64,000 nucleotides of DNA from Cellulomonas composti (lineage in GTDB: Bacteria; Actinomycetota; Actinomycetes; Actinomycetales; Cellulomonadaceae), in contig NZ_BJWG01000002.1 of NCBI RefSeq assembly GCF_007990245.1, positions 300,926 through 364,925 on the forward strand, given 5' to 3'. This document shows positions 33,933-43,900 of this stretch, in pieces; positions within the stretch are counted from its first letter, which is position 1, and every line of letters begins with the position of its first letter. Under the pieces are notes generated by a model that searched no databases, had not been told where the DNA came from, and saw nothing but the letters and a program-made list of their open reading frames with translations. Both the position numbers and the translations under genes were made by a program.

Positions 33933-36900
33933 TCAACCGGCTCGCACGACGAGGGTGCTCGGCCCGGCCGCGGTCGGCCGCACCTCGATGCGCTCGGCGA
34001 TCGACTGCTTGAGCGTGTCGACGTGCGACACCACACCCACGACACGGCCGCCGGCGCGCAGTCGGCCCAGCTCCGCGAGCACCTGGTCGAGCGTGTGCGG
34101 GTCGAGCGAGCCGAAGCCCTCGTCGACGAACAGCGTCCCGAGCTCGATGCCGCCGGCCTCCGCGGTGACCACGTCGGCCATCCCCAGGGCCAGGCACAGC
34201 GACACGTAGAACGTCTCGCCGCCCGAGAGCGTGCGCGGATCGCGCGGCGAGCCCGTGCGGTGGTCGATCACGCGCATCGCCAGACCCGTGCGGCGCCCAC
34301 CGCCGTCCTCCTTGCCGTCCGTGCGCACCAGCTCGTAGCGGGCGTCGGACATCACCACGAGCCGCGAGTTGGCGGCCGCGACGACGTCCTCGAACCGTCG
34401 CATCAGCACGTACGTCGCGAGCGAGATCCCCGTGCCGTTGTCCGCACCGGTGCCGCTCGCGAGCCCCGCCAGTCGCATCACGGGCGCGGCCTGCGCCGTG
34501 TGCCGCAGCAGGGTGTGCGCAGCGTCGACCACCTGCTGGGCAGCGGCCCGGCCGGCCACCTCACGCTCGAGCGCCACCTGGTGCTGCGACGCCGCGGCGT
34601 CGGCGAGAGCACGGGCCTGCGCCTCGGCGTCCCGCGCGGCCGCGACGTCCACCGTGGCATCAGGTGCCAGCGCGGCGATCTCCGGCTCGTCGAGACCGGT
34701 CTGCACGCGGGCGAGCTCCGCCTCGTGCTGCGTCACCCGGTCGTCCAGCTCGCGCACCGCGGCGGGGTCGAGCAGCGCGGCGCGGGCCTGCGCCGCGTCG
34801 AGCCCGGTCTCGGCGAGCGCCTCGGCGAGCTCACGCTCGGCGCGCACGGCCGCTCGGTCGGCTTCACCGCTGCGGTCGATGGCCTCCATGAGCGCGGCCG
34901 CCGCCACGACCTGCGCTCGCAGCGCCGACGAGCGTGCGGCGACGGTCGGGAAGCCGGCGAGCGCGACCGCGACCTCGGCCTCGGTCTCGGCCAGCGCCTG
35001 GGTGAACGCCTGGGCGCGGGTGTCGGCCCGGCCGCGCTCGGCGTCGGCCGCGACCCGCTCCTGCCTGCGGCGGTCGGTCTCGCCGTCGTGCTCGTCGAGA
35101 GCGGCGAGCGCCATGGGCAGGCCGGCCGCCGCCGAGCGTGCACCCGCAAGCCGCTCGTTCGCCGCCGTGAGCTCCGCCGCACACTCCGGCTCGGTGAGGC
35201 CCTGCAGCGGCTCGGCGATCGCCGCACGCCGGGCCTCGAGCGAGGCGAGCGCCTCGACCGCCGCGGCGAGCGCACGCTCGGCCTCGACCCGCTCCTGCTC
35301 CGCGAGCGCGACCTGCTCCGCGGTCGCGTGGTCGGGCGTGCGACGCGCGGGGTGCGGGTGCTCGGCGGATCCGCAGACCGGGCACGGTTCACCGGCGGTG
35401 AGCGCCTGCCCGAGCTCGCCCGCCAGCCCGGCGATCCGAGCCGTCCGCGTCGCGCTCTCGCGCGCCACCGCGCTCAGGGCCGCGGCCCGCCGCGACGAGA
35501 CCCGGGCACCGGCGTCGAGCACCTGGTCCGCGAGCTCCGCGAGCGTGCCGAACGCCGCGACCCGCTGCGCGCACAGCTCGACCAGCGCGATCGCCGCGGA
35601 CTCGTCGGCCGCCTGCGCGCGCACCTGGTCCAGGCGCTCTGCGAGCACGACGCGCTGCGCGGGCCGGTCGGCCAGCCACGCGTCGTGCGCCGCGATCTCG
35701 GTCGCCAGGTCGTCGACCCGGTCGCGTTCGTCGCGCACCTCACGCCGCCGCCGCTCGAGGTCGGCCTCGAGGTCCACGGCACGCACGAGCGCGGCGACCG
35801 CGCCGACCGCGTCCCGATGCGCGTCCGCGAGCAGCGACCGCGCCGCGGACCAGTGCGCCGGCCTCGACCCGCGCGCACTCCGGGTGGCAGCACCCTCGGC
35901 GATCCCGCCCGCACGGCCCCCGCCGTCGACGCTGTTGTCGGAGTCGGTGTCGGTGTCAGAGTCGGTGTCGGAAGCGGGGAGCAGCCACTCGAGCTCGGTC
36001 GGAGCGAGGTCACGCTCGGCGAGAAGTGTCTTGTGGGCGGCCTCCTGCTCGGAGGCTGCGACCGCGGCGCCGTCGAGCAGCGGCCGCACGGCCTGTGCCG
36101 CGCGCGCCCGCACCAGACGGGCCCGTGCGTCGAGGTGCGCCTCGGCGCCCTCGACCAGCACCGCCTGCTCCTCGCGCAGCCGGTCGCGGCGGGCCAGCAG
36201 CGCAGCGCCGGCCTGAGCCTCGTCGAGCGCCGTGCGCGCCGTCCGGGCGGAGCGTGCCGTCGTCGTGGCGGTCGCCGCGAGCTCACGGACCTGCACGGCC
36301 AGTTCGTCCACGCACTCGTCCAGCGCATCGCGCACACGGTCCGCGGGGCCACGCTGCTCGACCGCGGACCCGACGGCGGGCCCGAGCGCGAGCGCACCGG
36401 TCGAAGACGGAGCGGGCACCGGGACGGGCAGGTCCGCCGACAGCGCCGCGTCGACCCGCTCAGCCACGTGCGCGGCTGCCCCCTCGTCGAGCCTCGCCGC
36501 ACCCGCGAGGTGCGCGAGACGGCCGGCGAGCGCGGCGCGGGCGGCGGCCAGCTCACGCTCCGACTCGCGTCGTCGCTCGGCGAGCCGCTGCTGCAGCCGC
36601 TCGTAGACCTGCGTGCCGAAGATCTTCTGCAGCAGGCCGACGCGTTCCTCCGGCTTCGACTGCAGGAACCGCGCGAACTCACCCTGCGGCAGCACGATCG
36701 TCTGGACGAACTGCGTGCGGTCGAGCCCGACGAGCCGCGTGATCTCGTCGCCGGCCTCGTCCAGGCGCGTCGAGATGACCGTGCCCGGTCCACCGTCCGG
36801 CCCGAGCCGCCACAGCCGCACGGAGGCCTGCTGCCGCGTGGTGCCCGTGCCGCGCCGCTTCGCGCGGTCGTAGGCCGGCGTACGCCGGACGCGGAAGACG

Positions 36901-37163
36901 CCCGCCCCGACCTCGAAGATCAGGTCCACGAAGCTTTCGGTGTCCTCGTCGGCGAAGGCCGAGCGCAGGCGGTCGTCGCTCGCGTTCTCCGCCGCGACCT
37001 TCCCGTACAGCGCGAACACCACGGCGTCGATGAGCGTCGACTTGCCCGCACCCGTCGGCCCTTCGAGCAGGAACAGGCCCGAGGCGCCCAGCGCGGTCAG
37101 GTCGACCGTGTGCTCCGCGGCGAACGGGCCGATCGCCTGCAGCGTCAGCGTGTGCAGGCGCAT
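33933..37163 (-). CDS. sbcC: SbcC, nuclease complex ATPase subunit
   Basis: 1076 residues, full length. Walker A GPTGAGKST (residues 35-43), two long Ala/Glu/Arg-rich coiled coils separated by a zinc hook CPVC (near residue 593), the signature LSGGETFYVSLCLALGMADV and Walker B LFVDEGFGSLD near 1030. With SbcD it forms the Rad50-Mre11 type complex that cuts hairpins, palindromes and blocked DNA ends. The ATG overlaps the sbcD stop by one base. An Asp/Ser-rich insert (SDTDSDTDTDSDNS) near residue 395 is low-complexity. Confidence 0.95.
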   Translation of the reverse strand: MRLHTLTLQAIGPFAAEHTVDLTALGASGLFLLEGPTGAGKSTLIDAVVFALYGKVAAENASDDRLRSAFADEDTESFVDLIFEVGAGVFRVRRTPAYDRAKRRGTGTTRQQASVRLWRLGPDGGPGTVISTRLDEAGDEITRLVGLDRTQFVQTIVLPQGEFARFLQSKPEERVGLLQKIFGTQVYERLQQRLAERRRESERELAAARAALAGRLAHLAGAARLDEGAAAHVAERVDAALSADLPVPVPAPSSTGALALGPAVGSAVEQRGPADRVRDALDECVDELAVQVRELAATATTTARSARTARTALDEAQAGAALLARRDRLREEQAVLVEGAEAHLDARARLVRARAAQAVRPLLDGAAVAASEQEAAHKTLLAERDLAPTELEWLLPASDTDSDTDTDSDNSVDGGGRAGGIAEGAATRSARGSRPAHWSAARSLLADAHRDAVGAVAALVRAVDLEADLERRRREVRDERDRVDDLATEIAAHDAWLADRPAQRVVLAERLDQVRAQAADESAAIALVELCAQRVAAFGTLAELADQVLDAGARVSSRRAAALSAVARESATRTARIAGLAGELGQALTAGEPCPVCGSAEHPHPARRTPDHATAEQVALAEQERVEAERALAAAVEALASLEARRAAIAEPLQGLTEPECAAELTAANERLAGARSAAAGLPMALAALDEHDGETDRRRQERVAADAERGRADTRAQAFTQALAETEAEVAVALAGFPTVAARSSALRAQVVAAAALMEAIDRSGEADRAAVRAERELAEALAETGLDAAQARAALLDPAAVRELDDRVTQHEAELARVQTGLDEPEIAALAPDATVDVAAARDAEAQARALADAAASQHQVALEREVAGRAAAQQVVDAAHTLLRHTAQAAPVMRLAGLASGTGADNGTGISLATYVLMRRFEDVVAAANSRLVVMSDARYELVRTDGKEDGGGRRTGLAMRVIDHRTGSPRDPRTLSGGETFYVSLCLALGMADVVTAEAGGIELGTLFVDEGFGSLDPHTLDQVLAELGRLRAGGRVVGVVSHVDTLKQSIAERIEVRPTAAGPSTLVVRAG

Positions 37164-38308
37164 CAGGCGCTCCGCTCCAGCGCGACGACGTCCTCGTACG
37201 CCGCGCGCAGCACCGCGCGCTCGCCGTCGTCCGCGGGCCGGCCCGTGACGTGCGCGACGAAGTCGGCCGCGACCTGGACCGGGTCCGCGGCACCCGGCAC
37301 GACGTGCGACGTGCTGGCCCGCTCCCGCTGCGGCGGTTCGTGCTGGACGACGAGCGCGTGCGGGAAGCGCCCACGCACCCGGGCGTACAGATCGCCCGGC
37401 CGGACGTCGTCCGTCACGGTCACCCGGACCCAGTCCGCGACGTGCGCCTCACCCGCGGCACCGAGCAGGTCCGCGAGCGTGCCGGTGACGTCCGCCAGCC
37501 GGCGCGGCACGGGGCACGGCACCAGCTCGGTGCGCACCTGGCCGGCCACGGCCTCGACGAGCACCGACGACTTCACCTGCCGCGCCTCGGAGAAGGAGTA
37601 CGCGAGCGGCGAGCCCGAGTAGCGCAGGACCGTGCCCTGCGGGCCCGTGACCTGCTGCGCGCCGTGCAGGTGCCCGAGCGCGACGTAGCCGACGCCCGCG
37701 AACGCCTCGGCCGCGACGACGTCCACGCCGCCCACGCGGATGTCCCGCTCCGACTCGCTCGGCAGCCCGCCCACGACGAACGCGTGCGCCGCCACGACCG
37801 CGTCCCCGGACGGGCGACCCCGCCGCGCGAGATCGGCACGGACCCGTCGCATCGCCGCACCGAGCACCGCCTCGTGGGAACGCGCGAGCGGCTCGCCGTC
37901 GCCCAGCTCGTCGCGCACCGAGTCCGGGTCCAGGTAGGGCAGTCCGTAGACGAGCGCCCCGCCGACCTCGACCGGCTCCGCGAGCGACGCGACGCGCGTG
38001 CGCAACCGGATCCGCTCGCGCATGAGCGCCGCGCCGAAACCCAGCCGGGTCGCCGAGTCGTGGTTGCCCGACGTCACGACGACCGTCGTGTGCTCGGCCA
38101 GGCGCGCGAGCGTCTCCGAGAGCAGCGTCACGGCCTCGACCGGCGGGATCGCCCGGTCGTACACGTCTCCCGCGACGACGACCGCGTCCACCTGCTCGGT
38201 GCGCGCGACGTCGACCAGGTGGTCCAGGAACGCCGCCTGGTGGTCGAGCAGGTCGACCCCGTGCAGCGACCGGCCCAGGTGCCAGTCCGACGTGTGCAGC
38301 ATCCGCAT
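37163..38308 (-). CDS. sbcD: SbcD, Mre11-type nuclease subunit
   Basis: 381 residues from the ATG at 38308 (MRMLHTSDWHLGRSLHG); ten upstream codons in frame are less likely. Metallophosphatase motifs in order: SDWHLG (D-x-H), VVVAGDVYDRAIPP (G-D-x-x-D), TSGNHDSATR (G-N-H-D), a His in VVAAHAF, and GYVALGHLHGAQ (G-H-x-H). They bind two Mn ions for 3'-5' exonuclease and endonuclease activity. Translation is coupled to sbcC downstream. Confidence 0.95.
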   Translation of the reverse strand: MRMLHTSDWHLGRSLHGVDLLDHQAAFLDHLVDVARTEQVDAVVVAGDVYDRAIPPVEAVTLLSETLARLAEHTTVVVTSGNHDSATRLGFGAALMRERIRLRTRVASLAEPVEVGGALVYGLPYLDPDSVRDELGDGEPLARSHEAVLGAAMRRVRADLARRGRPSGDAVVAAHAFVVGGLPSESERDIRVGGVDVVAAEAFAGVGYVALGHLHGAQQVTGPQGTVLRYSGSPLAYSFSEARQVKSSVLVEAVAGQVRTELVPCPVPRRLADVTGTLADLLGAAGEAHVADWVRVTVTDDVRPGDLYARVRGRFPHALVVQHEPPQRERASTSHVVPGAADPVQVAADFVAHVTGRPADDGERAVLRAAYEDVVALERSA

Positions 38309-38400
38309 GCCCCGGACGTTAGCCCGGCCCACCCACACGCCCGCCGCGACGGGCCGCGGCCGCCGGGATCGTCCTGCTGCCGACCGCCTGACGAGCCGCG

Positions 38401-38898
38401 TCAGTCGTCGTCGGAGGCCTGCGTGACGTCGGCGACGGTCGCGCCGAGCGCGCGCACGAGCGCGTCGCCGTCCAGGGTCGCGGCGACCCCGTGCGCGCCC
38501 GCGCCGATCGACACGGTCCTGCCGCGCACCCGATCGTCGGCGATCACGGGCAGCTCACGCAGCGACCCGAACGGCGTGATCGTGCCGCGTTCGTAGCCGG
38601 TCACCTCGCGCGCGGTGCCCGCATCGGGCAACGAGAGCCGCGTGACGCCGAGCAGCGCACGCAGCTTGGGCCACGCGATCGCGCGGTCACCCGGCACCAG
38701 GACGAGCAGGAAGTCGTCGTCGCCCCGGCGCACCACCAGCGTCTTGACGATCGCGGCCGGCTCGACGCCACGCACCGCCGCGGCCTCCGCGAGCGACCCG
38801 ACCGGTCCGTGCCTCGTCAGGTCGAACGTCAGCCCGCTCGCCTCGAGCGCCGCCACGGCGCGCCGCTCACCGCTCGTCGTCCCCGTCACCCGAACCAC
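38401..38898 (-). CDS. YbaK/EbsC-family aminoacyl-tRNA deacylase
   Basis: 165 residues from the GTG at 38898 (MVRVTGTTSGERR); a GTG nine bases on is an alternative. EASGLTFDLTRHGPVGSLAEAAAVRGVEPAAIVKTLVVR gives the N-terminal strand-helix and the conserved Lys of AIVKTLV, then DFLLVLVPGDRAIAWPKLRALL and GYERGTITPFG (the G-x-x-P-F-G loop). This family hydrolyses mischarged tRNA, notably Cys-tRNA(Pro). The Asp-rich tail ends the gene. Divergent from the peptidase. Confidence 0.85.
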   Translation of the reverse strand: MVRVTGTTSGERRAVAALEASGLTFDLTRHGPVGSLAEAAAVRGVEPAAIVKTLVVRRGDDDFLLVLVPGDRAIAWPKLRALLGVTRLSLPDAGTAREVTGYERGTITPFGSLRELPVIADDRVRGRTVSIGAGAHGVAATLDGDALVRALGATVADVTQASDDD

Positions 38899-38934
38899 GC
38901 TAGATGCACCGACCCGTTCGGGCGAACAGCGCCC

Positions 38935-38947
38935 AAGGTCCCTTGCG
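38935..38947 (+). promoter_or_regulatory. AGGTCCCTTGCG element, copy 1
   Basis: AAGGTCCCTTGCG, 73 bases before the secreted peptidase start at 39020. The 12-base core AGGTCCCTTGCG is repeated exactly at 53346-53335 and 60268-60257 on the minus strand, each upstream of a gene. Confidence 0.4.
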
Positions 38948-39019
38948 TGGCCATGCCCGATTCGCCAAGGTATGACGGCACGCGCGTGTGCTCGTGCTTC
39001 ACCACTCGCAGGGGGACAG

Positions 39020-40843
39020 ATGTTTCGTCGACCACCGCCCGTACTCCTCACCTCGCTCGTCGGGCTGCTCGCCATCGGGCTGACGGCCACCGCAGCCGGC
39101 GCAGCGCCCGATGTGAGCCCGGCCGTCGCACCGACGTCCGACGTCACCAGCCCGCAGGAGGTCGCCCGCGTCGACGCGGTGCCGACGCCCGACCTCGACT
39201 GGAGCGACTGTTCGCTCTACTTCATGGAGGGCTCGTTGTGCGCCACGGTCGAGCTCCCGCTCGACTACGACGACCCCACGGGTCCGACGACCGAGGTGGC
39301 GGTGCTCAAGCAGCCCGCCACCGACCCGAGCCACCGCATCGGCTCGCTGTTCGTCAACCCCGGGGGGCCGGGCGGTTCGGGCGTGGAGTTCGCAGCCCTG
39401 TCGCAGTACTACCTGTCGGCGCGCGTGCGCGCGAAGTTCGACATCATCGGCCTCGACCCGCGCGGCACCAACTACGGGGCCAACGTGCAGTGCTGGAAGA
39501 ACCTCGGCGAGCTCAAGCGGGACGTGGGGACGACGTTCCTGTCGACGGCCTTCCCGCGCGGCACCGACGAGACGGCCGCGTACCTGACGGACACCACGCG
39601 CTTCGGCACCGCGTGCTCGACGACGTCCTCGCCGCTCGTGGGCGCGATGTCGACCGCCCAGGTCGCGCGCGACATGGACGTGCTGCGCCGCGCGGTCGGT
39701 GACACCAAGCTGACCTATCTCGGCTTCTCCTACGGCTCCTACCTGGGCAACGTCTACGCCAACATGTTCCCGGACCGTGTCCGGGCGCTCGCGATCGACG
39801 GCGTCATCGACCCCGTCGCGTGGCAGGGCAGCGCCGAGACCGCGGCGTGGCCCATGACCCAGCGGATGGCGTCGGGCGACGGCGCCTGGAAGTCCCTCCG
39901 TCAGATCCTCGCCAGCTGCGCGACAGCCGGCAAGGGGTTGTGCATGACCGCCCAGCTCGGCAACGCGCAGAGCGTCTACGAGAAGACGATGGCCGGCCTG
40001 AAGGCCAAGCCGATCGAGATCACCGACGGCGACGAGGTGCTCTGGCGGATCACGTTCGCCGACGCGATCAACGTCCTGCTCGGCGACATGTACGACATGT
40101 ACGCCTGGGCCTGGGTCGACAGCGACCTGTACTTCCTGCGCACGATGCAGCTCGAGCTTCCGAGCTCGGCGAAGGGCAAGGCCGCGAACGCCGCGCTCGC
40201 GGCGCGTTACAAGGCACGGCAGACCGCCGCGAACGAGCGGCAGACCGCGCACGACGCCCGTGTGCGCGCCGGATTCGGCTTCCCGTACATCAACCAGCTC
40301 GAGGCGTACCAGAGCGTGCTGTGCTCGGACGGCACCAACCCGGCCTTCGGCGGTCGCTGGACCAAGGCGATCAAGAACGGCACCAAGGCCCCCGGCTTCG
40401 GCGCGCTGTGGTCGTGGGCCTCGGCCCCGTGCGCGTCGAAGACGTGGACGCGGTCCGACGAGGACGCGTACCGCGGCACGTTCGACCACCGGACCGCCAA
40501 CCCGGTGCTCGTCGTCGGCAGCTACTGGGACCCGGCGACCAACTACCAGGGCGCCGTGACGGCGGCCGACCTGCTGCCGAACTCCCGTCTGCTCTCGAGC
40601 GACAACTGGGGTCACACCGCGTACGGGACGTCCGTGTGCGCGACGTGGGCGGTCGACCAGTACCTGCTGGCCAAGAAGCTGCCCGCCGAGGGCACGGTCT
40701 GCCACGCGGACCAGCCGTTCACGAGCGGCACGGAGAGCCTGTCGACGTCGTCGGTCTCGGGGACGAAGACGCTGCCGACCGGTCCGCGTGAGGGTGTCGT
40801 GCCGGTGATCCCGCCGCTGCCCGGCGCGACTCCGCGGTACTGA
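39020..40843 (+). CDS. Secreted alpha/beta hydrolase, S33 tripeptidyl aminopeptidase-like
   Basis: 607 residues from the ATG at 39020, which has AGGGGGA upstream. Signal peptide LLTSLVGLLAIGLTATAAGA. Then WSDCSLYFMEGSLCATVELPLDY, NPGGPGGSG (oxyanion loop), GLDPRGTNYG, and the nucleophile elbow GFSYGS (Ser near residue 237). Asp in GSYWDPAT (near 504) and His in NWGHTAYG (near 530) complete the triad. Six to eight Cys suggest disulfides. The family includes Streptomyces tripeptidyl aminopeptidases and related secreted hydrolases; peptide substrate is inferred. Confidence 0.9.
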   Translation: MFRRPPPVLLTSLVGLLAIGLTATAAGAAPDVSPAVAPTSDVTSPQEVARVDAVPTPDLDWSDCSLYFMEGSLCATVELPLDYDDPTGPTTEVAVLKQPATDPSHRIGSLFVNPGGPGGSGVEFAALSQYYLSARVRAKFDIIGLDPRGTNYGANVQCWKNLGELKRDVGTTFLSTAFPRGTDETAAYLTDTTRFGTACSTTSSPLVGAMSTAQVARDMDVLRRAVGDTKLTYLGFSYGSYLGNVYANMFPDRVRALAIDGVIDPVAWQGSAETAAWPMTQRMASGDGAWKSLRQILASCATAGKGLCMTAQLGNAQSVYEKTMAGLKAKPIEITDGDEVLWRITFADAINVLLGDMYDMYAWAWVDSDLYFLRTMQLELPSSAKGKAANAALAARYKARQTAANERQTAHDARVRAGFGFPYINQLEAYQSVLCSDGTNPAFGGRWTKAIKNGTKAPGFGALWSWASAPCASKTWTRSDEDAYRGTFDHRTANPVLVVGSYWDPATNYQGAVTAADLLPNSRLLSSDNWGHTAYGTSVCATWAVDQYLLAKKLPAEGTVCHADQPFTSGTESLSTSSVSGTKTLPTGPREGVVPVIPPLPGATPRY

Positions 40844-40865
40844 CCGCTCCGCACCATCGCATGCC

Positions 40866-40901
40866 CCGACGGGGTCGTGGCCCACGCCACGGCCCCGTCG
40901 G
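40866..40901 (+). terminator. Hairpin terminator after the secreted hydrolase
   Basis: CCGACGGGGTCGTGGC (40866-40881), four-base loop, GCCACGGCCCCGTCGG (40886-40901); 15 of 16 bases pair and the odd one is a G-U. It ends 50 bases before hrpA. Confidence 0.75.
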
Positions 40902-40952
40902 CGCGTATTCGCACGTGCCCGGCCGGCACCCGGCGTGCGACGATCGACGCCC

Positions 40953-43900
40953 GTGAGCCCCCGCCAGCAGCCGCCCGGCCGCGCGCGCCGCACCGACGAG
41001 CGCCGCCCGGCCCGACGAGAGCGCGCCGCCGCCGCGCGCGCGGCGGTCGACCTCCCGACGATCACCTATCCGGAACAGCTCCCGGTCAGCGCGCGGCGTG
41101 CGGAGATCGCCGCCGCGATCCGCGACCACCAGGTCGTGATCGTCGCGGGCGAGACGGGCTCCGGCAAGACCACACAGCTGCCCAAGATCGCGCTCGAGCT
41201 GGGTCGCGGCCGGGCCGGTCAGATCGGTCACACCCAGCCGCGCCGGATCGCGGCACGCGCCGTCGCCGAACGCATCAACGAGGAGATCGTCGGGGACGCC
41301 CCACTGGGCGGCGTCGTCGGCTACCAGGTCCGGTTCACCGACACGTCGAGCGAGGACACGTTGGTCAAGGTGATGACCGACGGCATCCTGCTCGCCCAGA
41401 TCCAGCGTGACCCTATGCTGCTGGCCTACGACACGCTCATCGTCGACGAGGCGCACGAGCGCTCGCTCAACATCGACTTCATCCTCGGCTACCTGACGCG
41501 GCTGCTGCCCCGCCGGCCGGACCTCAAGGTCGTCATCACGTCCGCGACGATCGACTCGGCGCGGTTCGCCCGACACTTCGCGGGCCCGCCGACCCCCGAG
41601 CACCCCGACGGTGTGCCCGCGCCGGTCGTCGAGGTCACCGGCCGCACGTACCCGGTCGAGGTCCGCTACCGCCCGCTGTCGCCCGACGCGCTCGGCACGT
41701 CCGACGAGGACGCCGCGCCGGCGCCGGCCCCGCGTGCCTCGTCGGGACGCGGACGCACCACCCCGCCGCCCGCGACCCGCGAGCGCGACCTCATGACCGG
41801 CATCACGGAGGCCGTCGACGAGCTGTGCGGGGTCGGGCCCGGCGACATCCTCGTGTTCCTGTCCGGTGAGCGGGAGATCCGCGACGCGCAGGACGCGCTG
41901 CGCACGTCGCTCGGCGCGCGCGCGACCGACCCGCAGCACCCCCAGCACGTCGAGCTCCTGCCGCTGTTCAGCCGCCTGTCCGCGGCCGAGCAGCACCGCG
42001 TGTTCGCGTCGCACCCCGGCCGCCGGGTGGTGCTGTCGACGAACGTCGCCGAGACGTCGCTGACCGTGCCCGGCATCCGGTACGTCGTGGACCCCGGCAC
42101 AGCACGCATCTCGCGCTGGTCGAAGGCGACCAAGGTGCAGCGGCTGCCGATCGAGCCGATCAGCCAGGCGTCCGCGCAGCAGCGGTCGGGCCGGTGCGGG
42201 CGCGTGGCCGACGGCGTCGCGATCCGGCTGTACTCGCCCGACGACTTCGAGTCGCGGCCCCGGTTCACCGAACCGGAGATCCTGCGCACGTCGCTGGCCT
42301 CGGTGATCCTGCAGATGATCGCGGTCGGCGTCGCCGCCTCGCCGCAGGACGTCGTCTCGTTCCCGTTCGTCGACGCCCCGGACGTGCGGGCCGTGCGCGA
42401 CGGCGTGCAGCTGCTCACCGAGCTGGGCGCGCTCTCGTCCGACGAGGGTGCGACGCGGCTGACCGACATCGGGCGGGCGCTCGCACAGCTCCCGATCGAC
42501 CCGCGGCTGGCGCGGATGGTCGTCGAGGCGGGCCGCCGCGGCGTCGCGCGGGACGTCTCCGTCGTCGTCGCCGCGCTCTCGATCCAGGACCCGCGCGAAC
42601 GGCCGGCCGACGAGCGCGAGAAGGCCGATGCGTTGCACGCACGGTTCGCCGACCCCACCTCCGACCTGCTCGCCTACCTCAACCTGTGGGAGTACCTGCG
42701 CGAGCAGCGCCGCGACCTGTCCGGCAGCGCGTTCCGGCGGATGTGCCGCTCCGAGCACCTCAACTACCTGCGCATCCGCGAGTGGCAGGACGTGGTCACC
42801 CAGCTGCGCGACCTGGCCAAGCCGCTGCACATCACCATGGCCGCACCCCGGCCGCTGCCCACCGCCGACGAGGACCCGCGCACCGACGAGCACGCCTCCG
42901 GCGGAACAGCGACGGTCGATCGGCGCGGCGAGCTGCGGCGCGAGTGGGACGCCGACCGCATCCACCAGTCCGTGCTCGCCGGGCTGCTCTCGCACATCGG
43001 GATGCAGGAGGCGACGGAGGTCGCCGCGCCGTCTCGTCGGACGCAGGGCCGCAAGCCCGACGCGCGGCCGGACCGCCGCGCGCGCAACGAGTACCTGGGC
43101 GCGCGCGGGGCCCGGTTCGCGATCTTCCCGGGCTCGGGCCTGGCCCGGAAGCCGCCGGCGTGGGTGATGGCGGCCGAGCTCGTCGAGACGAGCCGGCTGT
43201 GGGGGCGCGACGCCGCGCGGATCCAGCCGGAGTGGGCCGAAGAGCTCGCGGGCCACCTGGTCAAGCGCACCTACTCCGAACCCGCGTGGTCGACCCGGCA
43301 GGGCGCCGCGACGTGCACCGAGCGCGTGCTGCTGTACGGCGTCCCGATCGTCGCGGGGCGTCGCGTGCTGTACGCGAAGGTCGACCCCGCGCACGCGCGC
43401 GAGCTGTTCGTCCGGCACGCGCTCGTGCAGGGCGAGTGGACCACGCACCACCAGTTCTTCCACGAGAACCGCCGCCTGCTCGCCGAGGCCGAGGAGCTCG
43501 CCGCACGCGCGCGCCGGCGCGACCTGCTCGCCGACGAGGACACGCTGTTCGACTTCTACGACGAACGGATCCCCGACGACGTCGTCTCGTCCCGGCACTT
43601 CGACCAGTGGTGGAAGGGCGCCCGCCGTCGCGACCCGGACCTGCTCTCGTTCTCTCGCGAGCTGCTGGTGGCCGACGACGCGCACGCGATCGACGAGTCC
43701 TCGTTCCCGAGCCGTTGGCCGCAGGGCGACCTGACGTTCCCGCTGACCTACCAGTTCGAGCCCGGCACCGAGGCCGACGGCGTGACGGTGCACATCCCGA
43801 TCGGCCAGCTTGCGCGCGTCACGCCGGACGGGTTCGGCTGGATGGTGCCCGGCCTGCTCGACGAGCTCGTCACCGCGACGATCCGCGCGCTCCCCAAGCC

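Noticed and set aside
34023..37622. Very long plus-strand ORF opposite sbcC
   Set aside because: Antisense shadow; sbcC motifs are all on the minus strand.
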